From: Cavenderia fasciculata
Taxonomy: Eukaryota > Evosea > Eumycetozoa > Acytosteliales > Cavenderiaceae
Length of the DNA: 64,000 nt
Reading direction: 5' to 3'
Assembly: GCF_000203815.1 (NCBI RefSeq)
Contig: NW_004457695.1
Coordinates: 744,001 to 808,000 of the forward strand
Part shown: in pieces, positions 24,501 through 36,138 of the stretch
Layout: each line of letters begins with the position of its first letter
Numbering within the stretch: position 1 is the first letter of the stretch
Notes under the pieces: generated by a model
Database searches by the model: none
Told to the model about the DNA's origin: nothing
What the model saw: the letters and a program-made list of their open reading frames with translations, nothing else
Program-made: the position numbers and the translations under genes

Positions 24501-27500
24501 CTACCTACTTTGTTTGACGTATCGGTGATTGTCAAAACATCTCCATCCAAAAAAACAGAGTTTTTATTTATCGGCACACCACAATTCCCACAGGGTCGTG
24601 CAGTTTCAATCCAACCACGTGGATCATCGAGATACGTTCAACAAGAAATTTTTATTACCTATCGCTCTGCAACAGCAGCACCTCCCATTCCAATTGTCAC
24701 AATGCCATTGCAATCAAGCACATTGACGTTGCCATGTACTCTTTATTCAACAACGGGTGCAGCTCCATCATTTATGATCACTCTAAAATGTGATAAACCA
24801 AGAAACCAAGATCCTAGTCCAGCCGGATCTGCCAGAGGATCAAGAATTTCATTCAACAACGTTCAGCAAGACATTTGGTTCAACAACTATGGTCTATCAT
24901 GTCTCGCTGCTCCCGATGAAACTGGTACCAATCTTCCAGCAGATTGGTGGTTCTCTTACAAGTATGTCTATAAAAAAACAACAAAATATAATACACGGAT
25001 CCGTGGCTTTATTCTAACATTTTTTTATTTATTTTAAAGATTGTCAGGGCAAGTAAACAATGATTATATGTATGCTGATGCAAAAAACTCGACATTCAAA
25101 CATAAATTACATCTTGTTCCTCTTGGAACGCCAGGTCGTACGTTGAGTGCACTCGCAGCAACATACCATCAACACACCTATGCCCAGGTTGCCACCGATC
25201 CCACAAAAATTGCGTTCATATTCATAAATGATCAACAGGGTTACAGATTCCCGCCGGGATACGTAGACTCCTGCGGCAATGTAAAGGCGGGTGGTGGAGG
25301 TAGAGTTGACATTCCGACCCTTGTCGCACATGGACACGTCAAAGGATTTATTTTCTACGAAGTGGATGGAGCGGGCAATATAGGAAAGGGTATTCATGTC
25401 ATTCATTCCAACCCAATCTTTCCATCGTACGATGCTCCATTCGTTGGCACTTGCCCAGACCCCGATAAACCTCCAAAGTACGAACAACAACCAACTAGCC
25501 CGATCACATACAATTCCATCGATGATCCCGTCAAATGGCTCGGAAACAACGAAATGGCACAACACTTTTTCTGTCGTGAGTTTCAAGGTGCACCTGAATT
25601 GGATAAAATAGCTCAGCATTCGATGCGTGTCGATGCATCGATTGTGCCAGGCTACAAAACACACACGACCGTGTATCAATCCCTTCCTTATCTCGGACAA
25701 TTTATTACCTCGTACACTGAAGCATTGGCCAATGCGAATGGCCGTGGTCCAACCGCTCAAGAGTTAATTCAAGATGTAAGCCAAGCATGGAAATGAATGC
25801 CAATAGATGATGATGATATTTGGTATTAATACTTTTTTTACCTTTTTTTTTAGGGATGTACGAATGAATTACTACAAGGTGACACACGTCAGCCAAATCC
25901 AACAAACATTTGCTTTTTTACATCAGGTGTCAATGTAGGTGCAAATGGCAATTCGGGTTGGCTCTTTGCGAAAACATCGGTCAACTACAAATATAAAAAA
26001 CCCCGAAAACCAACCAAAAAAAACACCTCTCCGTTCACAGTGTTTGCTTTGGGTCTCAAACTCGCTACCGAATACAATTACAATCGTGGTCTGCTTAATA
26101 CACTACCGACCCGACTACCCCAAGAGGCTACTCTCAGGGTTGCCAGTTTAAAAGATGTTCCAACTGGCTGTGATGTCAGCAGTGATCCTCTAACACAGCA
26201 ATGTTTTTCTTTGGACGGCATGGATATGTGGTCGTTGATCTCCAATCAATTTGGCCAGAAGTTGTTTGTCCAGACCTATCTCAAAGCGTTCAACATCATG
26301 TTGCCTGTGCCACACATTGCAGAGGTGGCATACCACAGCTATCCAGGTGACTCCTCTCTGGTACCAGGTGGTGGTGACATTGATTTTGTTCAATACTACA
26401 ACAACGATCACTCCAAACTGGCCTACAGCATGGTTCCCACCTCGAGAGATCCGAGGGATGGCTCGGACTGGTTTTGTTTTGGTGATGCCAATCGCCACAA
26501 CGGCCAGGGTGAGCGTGGATCGGGTGCTTTCTGTTTCGTAAACGCAGAATTGGTCGATCAATTCCATCGCTTTTTGAGTTCTTACAAGACTCTTGGTCCG
26601 TCGACCATCCCAACCGCGATCGGCCTCCCTGCAGGTGCCACACGTAATAGTGGAGACTATTCTGTGTACGCAATCGCTCATCAAAAGCTCTCGTTAAACT
26701 ATAATGTTCCTGGCAAGACGAAACCACAGAGTTTCGAAACCGACTATCCACAAGAGGTCGAACGAACAATGCATATAAAACGACCAATTGTCATCCAATC
26801 CAATGATTGGGTCCGTTCAGTGTCTGTCATTGCAAGAGAGTCGTTGACCTATGACAATGGCAACAACTTTAACATCTATGACATTGCATACAAACCTCGC
26901 TACACTTTTACGCCTGGAATCAACTATGCTATCAAATATCATTTATTCAGAGAAGACTCTCCACCAAACACCCTCGAACGAAGGTACACCAATATTGTTG
27001 GCCAAACTGGTTGGCCAGGATGGTCACTTGATTGGTCAACCAAAGATTTTAGAAGAAATCAAGATATATTGTTCTACTATCTCTCAAATGATACACAAGT
27101 GGCGTCTGTTTGTACGTTAACTTTAACGCTTGCTTGCAGCGAGGAACAAGATTATCGACAAACATCTCTTGATGCTCACAATGCTGTCAATGTGCCATTC
27201 CCACCAGCACCAACTGGAGAGGCACTCGATGTGAGTACCAACCTTCGTACATTCACGCTCAGCAATGCAGCCTTGCCAGATTATAATCCCGACCTCAAAA
27301 TCATCCAAATCCACAAACGTCTGCAAGACTACAGCACACAAACACAGCTCGTCAAACCATTCAACATGCCAATCGGAAGAATCAACTATTTCGTTGCCGA
27401 GAGTCTCCAATCGTTGCCAGCACAATGTCACCATGCATCGTGTTACCTCCAAGCACAAAAAGTGATTCTACTCAAGTTAAAGGATTTCTCAATTGCCACT

Positions 27501-30500
27501 TCTGTCAACAGACCTTGTCAAGACGAACAGATCTATTTGGTGACGCTAGCCTATTTCCACAACAGAACAGAGTTTATTCCAGATGCAAAACAAGTTGTCA
27601 CTTACGATAATGACCCAAGCAAGATAACATGGGCAAATGGTGTATTGTTGGCAATATCAAAATTGGCTCGACAAACAATCGATTCTGCTCATTTGGCTAC
27701 AACGTTTGATAGTTGTTTCCCATTACCAATTCTTACTCCTGGAACTACAACATCATTGGATCTTAATAATTATAAAGAGTATGTTATGAAAGAAATAGAG
27801 ATTCTCTAATATTTAATATTTTTACTAATATTTAATTACCGCGTTTTTATATATTATTTTCTATAGAGCAGACCCAATGACACCATTTGAAACAGCAACT
27901 ACCAGACAATTATTCCTTCGAAGTGCAGTTGCCACTTGGCAATTATTAACCACTGGTCTGGTTCCACTTCAAACAATGATGGATTCATTGATTGCCATAA
28001 CACCAACCATCGTACCAGAGGCACAAGTAGAGTCGATGATTGATTTCTTTGAAAAGAAGATTCCAGAGGCTTACCGTAAACCAGAAAATCACGACTTGCT
28101 CAAAGCACTTGGTTTGGTCAAAACTCCTCCTCCTCCAATCGTCGTTGATGATAGTAGTAGTGGTGGTAGTGGTAGTGATAGCGATGGCAATGGTGGAATG
28201 GCATCACGAAATAGTTTGCCGATAATTACACCATCTCCATCAACAACTCCAACCGATTTGCCAAATGCACTCCAACAATTGATTACAACTTTGAAGCAAC
28301 AATATCCATCGTTTGATGTTGCCTCAATCATTCAACAAATCGATAGAAATGAAGAAGTTGATGAAAACACTAACAATGTTGCTATTCAGCGTGCATTTAC
28401 CAGGTGGATCGACATCAACAATCAAAATCAAGCCATTACAACGATATTCAAAAAGTCGTTGACCACATCCACCACTCTATCGGCCATATCATTTATCGAT
28501 TCCTTCAACTCTGACCAATTCCAATTATCGATTGATATGTGCACATCAACTGACAACAATCAGCAACAGAAAATCACATTTGTTTGCTCATTATCCTCTG
28601 TCGTACAAATCACCAACCTTCTTGTCCAACTTCAATCTCATCCAACAACTTTGAAACAATTGTATGGTGATTTCCAACTATTCTTTGTTCCATCTGACGA
28701 TTTTGTTGTTGGTGACGAGGTTGGAAGTGGAATGGCGATTGCAACAGTGAATGGTAAACTATGTGATATTACAATGACAAACAAGCAATCATTTGATGAT
28801 TTATCTCTTCTTACGACGATCTGTCAAGAGGTTGGTCCAATCATCCAATCAATCACTCCAAACAGAGGAACAACAAATGGAGGATACACCTTGACCATCA
28901 ATGCCATCCATATCAATAGTGATACTCGCATATTTGTTGGTGACAGGTTATGTACTCTTCCTACAGTGTTGTCTCCAACACAAATGACTTGTCTTGTACC
29001 AGCTTCATCTGGAGGAATCAATCTACAGGTTATTGCCACAAATAATCTTGCAACAACTGTTACCCCCCCTTCAACGATAATCCAAGACAATATTGTATTA
29101 TTCTCATACGATCAACCAATTATTACGACTCTACCAACGATAAAACCAAACCAACCATTTATTATCAGTGGTAGTAATTTTGGAACATTATTAAATGCAT
29201 CGGTCAGGATTGGACAATTTGATTGTCGAATCATTTCAGTTGGTCATAACCAAATTTCATGTCAATCACCAATCAACATTGGAAAGGATAGAACCATCAC
29301 CATCAAAATCAATGGACAATCATCAATCGTAAACCAACAAAGCTTGTCATCTGCCTCTTACGAACCACCACAAATCACATCAATATTACCATCCGATATT
29401 CTGGTTGATGATATTGTGGTGATCTCTGGAAAGGGTTTTGGTGATGATGATTACAACAATGTAATTGCACCTTTTGTAACGATTGGTGACAGACAATGTG
29501 ACATTCTCGACTATTCAAGTGACACTATTACCATTAGCACACCCAGAGGTATCTCTCAAAACAAAGCATTGATTGTCAACGCACAAGGACAAGTAGCAAG
29601 TACCACTGTCAACTATGCAGCTCCATACCTCCAATACCAGAGTATGTCCACAACAGACACACCTGGAGGGATGATCAGATTGGAAGGTGATTCTTGGGGA
29701 ACTTCAAAACATGACATTGACTTTATTCGATTGAATGGACAATCCATGCAATGCTCACCTTTTGACATGTTTGTCGAATGTATGATTCCACCCGGTATCG
29801 GTACCGATCTCCCCATCGATGCATCAATCGGATCACAAGCAATGACCACCTTCCAAATCATTGCCAAACTTTCATACAACGCACCATCTATCCATAGTAT
29901 TCAAGTGGCAAATAGTCAATCTATTGTAATCACCGGCAAGAATATGGTGCCAAATGGCATTTCTCCACTGTCATCGTCTGTGCTTCTGAAACTGTCAAGT
30001 GGCGTCATTCCCTGTCCAACGCCAATATTCCGAACCGACTATTGGATTGATTGCAATGATATTCAATCAATGCCATCGATACAATCTATTCAATTGAATA
30101 TTGGTGGTCAATTATCAAATGAATTCAGATTCAACCTACAATCACTTCAAGGTGAAATATTCATTGATGACAACCAAGACAATATCCATTCGTATGGAGA
30201 ATCATTATTTATCTCGTCGTCGGTTACATTGACACTAGACAATGGAGTATCTCCTCTTCTAACAACAACAACATCTGATGGAAGATATTCATTCATCGGT
30301 ATGGCTGCTGGAACCTATACCTTGAGCGCAATGTCGCTCGATGGCAATGTCTATTTCCCAATATCAACAATCAGAAACATTGTCATCTTGGAAAGTTCTG
30401 TCAAGGTAGTTGATATTGCAACGATTGTCAAAAACACCAAAGGATGTTTTGGAAAGATTGTTGACAGCACCAACAACAAAGAGATGTTTGTTCAATATGG

Positions 30501-33500
30501 TGTAACCAATATTGCCAACTATGGATGGTGTACAACATGCACGACAACATATCAACTACCAGAGGGTTGTTCATCCACACTCAATCAAAATACGTTGACC
30601 ATCGATTATTCATTGTCACGCACTCTTCAATTCTATATGGACAAAAACTTGAATTTAATCCAAAATACTGGTGAATCACCTTTACAAACTTTGCTCTCAT
30701 CGATTACAATCAGAGTTGAACCATTGCTTGGATCATTTAATCCTTGGGAAGCAGCAACTATTTCAACTCTACCAATTAAATGTCCAAAATCATGTTTGGT
30801 CAAAATCATTTCCTCAGACAACAACATGGTATCGATTAGAAATAATATCTTGTTGGATGAAACGACAACACCGATCACTCTTCTTGGATTCTATAGCACT
30901 CAAGATTTCTCGAGAAAAGTAGTCTTTACATATGTACAACTTGCCGAAACAATGACACTTCCAATTGGAAAATTCATGTTTGCCACGCCAAGAGCACTCG
31001 CAAAAGTTAGCATTCCAATCAATACCAAGGTATTACTCCAACAATCAACATTTTTATCATCGGTTGGTGATAATTTGATCACCACGCCCAATCAATCACC
31101 AACGATGATTGAAGTCATGGACACTAGTGATTTATTGTCTCTATTTGGAAGCAATCTTGCTCTTGAAGGTGGCAATACAGTTACAGTGACAAACGACTAT
31201 GGATACGTTATGCCACAATTTCTCATCTCTGGTCTGCCATTCACCTGTACGGGCAACACCGCTGACAAAAAAATGACTTGTACATCACCCAAGATAACAT
31301 CACCTGGAGACAAAATACTACGAATGAAATGGAATGGAATGGACCTTTATGCAAGCCGACAGATGTCCATTCCTCAATACACCACTACGATAACCTTTTA
31401 TAATGACCTAAACAAAAACAACGTTAAAGACATTCTAGAAGTGGTTCTTGTGCCAGGAATCGTAGTGACTTTAGGATCAGGACAATCATTTGTCTCATCG
31501 TCGACTGGACAAATTACAATCCAAATATCGCACCTCACATCAATGATTGTCACACAACCATCCAACAAAATCGTCCCGTTGGCCCAGTACCAATTGTCGC
31601 CAACATCGCCTCAAACACTTAATATTGCCGTCAATGATATTACAACCGATCCGTTATTGACAGGCTGTGTCACATTCTTTTCCGCTGGCGACAAAAAACT
31701 ATATGTCCAAGGTGGATATACAGACCTTGCACCGTATGGCTTTTGTGATAAATCGAAACAACCGCCTTGTGCCAATGTAGTGACGTCGTATAACTACATA
31801 AACACATGCTTGTTTTATGGAGACAACACTCTTTGGATTGTAAAGAAATCGACAGTATCGATCCAATTCTACCAAGATCAATACATCACTGGCGTGCCAA
31901 CGGGTGTCCTTCCCCCCGCTGCCACAATGTCTCAATACACAATCAGTTTCGACGTCCAGGCCTACCCTGCCGAAGGACAGCCACGTTGGCAATACTCAGC
32001 GACTGTTCCTGCAAGTGGCTTGGCCATACTCAACGTACCAATTGGAACCACCAACATTGTTATCCAAGAAGCACCATCGAGCTACAGCATACTCAACAAT
32101 TTTGGCGTCACAACAACGCTCACAAACTTGAATGTCGTAAAGAATGTTGGACTCTTTACTCCACGAGTAGCAGGCACTGTTCTCCGATTCTACAGTCTTG
32201 CAAACCAACTCGGTGAAAAGCTCTCACTCCCACCAGGCAAACACGGCTCAACAGTGCTTGGAAATCTTGGATGGACTGACAAAACTCGATCGTTTGATGC
32301 ACCTACAACCACCAAAGTTTACATTTCAACCAGCGGTTACAACAGCGGTGTCGTGACAACCCTCGCGACCAACGGAATAGTTAACACTGGTGCAATCGGG
32401 TCAAAGCAAATAGAAGTTGCAATCGCATCACATTTTGACTCGCTCGACTTGCCAATCCAAGGTAAAACGATACAATTCACAAACCCGTACCACAGTAAAT
32501 CAGTGTCGTTGTTTATTGGTGCAGTCAAGCTTAGATGTACCGACGGTCTGTTGTGCACGATCCCATCGTTTTTCGGAAGTGTCAAAATGTCCGTTGTACT
32601 GTTACAAGACAGTGGCAGCATGGGCGAAGCACTTTACCAAACCTACACAGTCAGCTACGTCAAAAGATTCCCACTGCCAACCGCATCGTCATCCTACCTC
32701 GACAAGGACACATCCAATAATGCCATTCCAAACGCTCAACAATTGACCTACCCAAAAGGAGCCACAACCTATCCCTATACCCGTTTCGGCATGAAAACAA
32801 TTGGTACGGCAAATTACATGATGGCAACAGTCACCGATAAGTCTGGTGTTGATACAAAAGTATATGAATGGTTGTTAAATAATTTACAAGGCACCTTTTC
32901 AATCCGGTTGGATTCATATGGTAGTTTATGTGCACAATTCTCACCAGCAGCAAATGGAGGAGCATATCTTTATTGTATCAACACGGCCGAACTCAGTCCC
33001 AAATATCTTCAAGTGGTAGATGATGGTTTGGTGATACAAAAGGCAAATGGAGACATTACATGGACACGTCTGGTACAACAAACCTTTTCATCATTCACCA
33101 GTGGACCTTTGCATCCACTTGCCAGTGGATTGAAATATCTCGACTGTCAAGACACATCGAGAAACAAACTTAATGTTGACGATTTCCTTTCGTCTGGACA
33201 CAAGATCATTTATTATACCAATACCGGAAAACTTACCGTACTTGACCAAACACCTCAAACTTTGTTCCAATTCAATCACGGTGGAGCTGTGCAGAATACT
33301 GCCTTTCTTGAAATTGGTACTGATGGGAATGTATGCTCCTATTTTTCGGCTTCTACTGGAGATTGTCTTTATACCCATTACTTGGCAGCAAGATATGTTG
33401 TTGCATCACCACCAAATTTCCTTTATTCAACAACCGATCAAACAGCGCTTTTGGTGCTTGATGTCTATGGTAATGTAGTTCGAATGGTCACAGGAGATTT

Positions 33501-34502
33501 GACTCTCCCAAATCGAATGCTTCCAGGAACATATCTATCGACTGGCGACATTATGAAACCGGGTCAGTTTATTACCAACGGTCAACATTATCTTTACTTG
33601 TCGTCCAGTGCTCTTACCTATTACAAAAGTACTCCATTCCACATTGTCACAAAGTTGGTCCAAAAAACCATTGCCTGTAGTAACTGTGTGCTAGAGGTTA
33701 CCACCACAGGCTACAAACTCACTGAAGGTGCCGTTGTTAAATATAGCGTAACCGCATCATCATCATTTAAATATGTGACAATGCCGTATGTTAAGAGTGG
33801 TGGTGCAAGCACAAACGTACCCATCAACGATATGGGTATTGCGTTTGCCAATGAAGTTGGTGCCGTACTAAATGATCCTGCTGGTTCAGTCCTTTCTTTC
33901 TTTGAACAACACCCTCTAATGGAACCAACAACCACCATTCAAGGTAGACTCTACATTGACACAAACAACAATTACATCTATGACAACAATGAACTCCCTC
34001 CATCTTCTTCTTCGGCTTCAATAACATTGAATGGATTAACCATCCAACTCAACTCCAAGGGAATGTTTAAAACTCTAGATGCATTAACTGGAGATAATGT
34101 TCTGACATTCAATAACATTCCAACAAATTATTACACTCCAATCCAAACTCTCAAAATTCTCGACACCAGAAATGGATTCAAACAAGATTTCCCTCTTTAT
34201 CCTAAAGGTATGAAATTAAGATCAGAAACCAAGTTGGTTAATTTTTTAAAAACAAAATGTATTAATTCTTTTCTTTTCTAATTATTTATTTATTTCCTGT
34301 AGAAACAAATGTATGCTTTGGCTATTTACTATCAAATCAAAATCGATTATATGCTCAAAGTGGTCAAACCAAGCTGTCAGTATTTGGTTGGTGTCAATCT
34401 GGTCAACAATGTGCATATCCAATCACCTCTACTTCAAACATTCCTTCAACATGTTCAATTAAATATGATACAGCAAATGTCATGACAATCACAAAATTAT
34501 AA
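21525..34502 (+). CDS. Giant secreted DNase II protein with IPT/TIG, SdrD/CnaB-like and lectin-like regions
   Basis: My exons are 21525-21950, 22003-22138, 22245-22622, 22730-23101, 23168-23431, 23558-24241, 24328-24961, 25040-25775, 25854-27778, 27867-34207 and 34303-34502, giving about 4031 residues. A signal peptide is clear (VILLLFLTTIAHA, then TDPPRP). About five IPT/TIG-like domains (about 310-850) precede a full DNase II domain starting near residue 940. It has DWWFSYKL split by an intron after the Lys, GRTLSALAATY, FIFINDQQG, first catalytic motif GHVKG (His1064-Lys1066), second catalytic motif DHSK (His1396-Lys1398) and FCFGDANRHNGQGERG. Then come an unassigned region shared with the divergent paralog, five IPT/TIG domains (about 2175-2605), CnaB-like units, three Cys/Gly modules (GCFGKI, GCVTFF, VCFGYL) and a bulb-lectin-like stretch (about 3480-3780). 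The frame changes by one base between 21950 and 22003. A 52-base intron fits but is not AT-rich; an extra base in the AAAAAAGGG run near 22000 is an alternative. Confidence 0.87.
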
Positions 34503-34550
34503 TAATAAACAAATTCAAATACCTACACTTATCCATTTAAATAAAGATCT

Positions 34551-34591
<41 letters not shown>

Positions 34592-34637
34592 CGAACGATC
34601 AGGTAAAGTGGACATACTTTGGCCCGCAAGGGTTGTT
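34551..34637 (+). pseudogene. Fragment of 18S rRNA 3' region
   Basis: The segment begins with the near-universal small-subunit rRNA block GTCCCTGCCCTTTGTACACA, followed at once by CCGCCCGTCGC and then CTACCGATCGAA. That is the conserved decoding-site region near the 3' end of eukaryotic 18S rRNA. The downstream part to about 34637 (CGATCAGGTAAAGTGG, ACATACTTTGGCCCGC) looks like the variable helix 44 of a dictyostelid 18S gene. Only about 87 bases are present, so it is not a functional rRNA gene. It sits between the stop of the giant plus-strand gene (34502) and the third ankyrin-like gene (34691). Its GC content contrasts sharply with the flanks. Confidence 0.88.
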
Positions 34638-34690
34638 AATTATTATTTTTTTCATTTCTTTTTTGCTTTGTTGTTTAACAGATAAAAGAA

Positions 34691-36067
34691 ATGAATAGTA
34701 ACAAAGTAACATTTCTTACTATCTTTAGAATGGTATATCTGAGAGATTCTATATTTCAATCATTCTCTCAGTTTCCAATTGCTCAAGAAAGAAGGTATCT
34801 GTTTAAAAAAGGTAAAGATATACATATAGAATTCAATTCTATGATACAATCCTTTGCATTGCCTTGGGAGTTTATCAAACATTATTTACCTCCAATTGAA
34901 AGTATAAGCAATGGTTACGTATTGGTCCCTTTTTATTGTCGCCATCCAAATGCAACACTATCAACTCTTGTTCATCTCTTGGATTGGTTACCTGCAAGCT
35001 GTATCAATAGCCATTCATCTATTTCTGCAGCAGCAGCTGGTGGGCACCTTGACATAATCAAGATGCTTCATAATCGTTACACTCCCGACCTGAATACAAG
35101 TGCAAAGGCAGCTATCGACAATGCAACACGTATTGGCCATTATGAAATTGTAGAGTTTCTGTTGGCTAACCAATATCATGGTCATGATGCAGTCACCGTT
35201 GAAATAGCAGCAAGGTTGGGACACGTTCCACTCTTGAAGCTACTTACGAATGAAGGCAAGCAAGGGATTTGTGATAAAACCTTCTACAGTGTTTGTGGCA
35301 GTGGAAAAGTAGAGGCCGTCAAATTCCTCGATCAATTTAGACAACAATATCTCAACAAAATGGACCCAAGCTACTATCCACTATTTACAACACATGAATT
35401 CATCTGTGCTATATCAAAAGGTCAATCTTTGGATGTCGTCAAGTATCTTCACGCCAATAGAACAGAGAAACTAAAAGATGGGTATCAATTAATGAATAAT
35501 GCCTGCAAAGATGATAGTCTTTTGGAAATATTAAAGGTAACTAACTATCTATATTCAATTTGATAACTCATCTAATTATATTTCTATTTCCAAAGTTTCT
35601 TCATTTCAACAGGACAGAAGGATGTACTAATATGGGGATTGAAATAGTAAGTTTTACACCAAGTCTAAACAAAAGCAACAAATATTTTTTATAAATTGTA
35701 TACTAATTATAAATATATTATTATTATCTATTTAAAATAGGCAGCTGAACTGGGACAATTAGAAACTATTAAATTCCTTCTAGTTCATTACCCAGAATTA
35801 AAAGTAGATATTGCTTTTGATTTTGCAACTAGGTTCCTCAAAAATGATGTGGTCAAGTTCTTATATCTAAACACTACCGATAATGCAACCATAGCATTAA
35901 CCATGGCAATAACGCACAACAATTTGGAAATTGCAAAGTATCTTTTAGAGAATCATACTGATAAAGTACAATTACAAAGTGCACAATGGGAGAAATTAAA
36001 TTTAATACAAAGTCAAGAATGGGACCATGTTAAAATATTATTTCAATCTTTGTATAATAAACAATGA
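34691..36067 (+). CDS. Ankyrin-like repeat protein, family copy C
   Basis: Three exons (34691-35536, 35596-35646, 35741-36067) encode about 407 residues. Intron positions and the 51-base middle exon match copies A and B, which lie some 27 kb away on the other side of the giant gene pair. Residues 1-40 are nearly identical to copy B. The segment NATRIGHYEIVEFLLANQY to GHVPLLK is nearly identical to copy A. The next segment (NEGKQGICDKTFYSVCGSG) is private to this copy. The gene starts 54 bases after the 18S rRNA fragment, suggesting that the copy arrived by a rearrangement with a junction there. It converges on the pseudouridine synthase gene with 71 bases between stops. Confidence 0.85.
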
Positions 36068-36138
36068 ATAAAATAAACCAAAACCTTGTTGATCTCTTCA
36101 TTTACTTCTTCCAAAATCAATTCAATGCCATTGTTGCA

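Noticed and set aside
34551-34637. A functional small-subunit rRNA gene
   Set aside because: Only about 87 bases of the 3' conserved block are present, with protein-coding genes directly on both sides.
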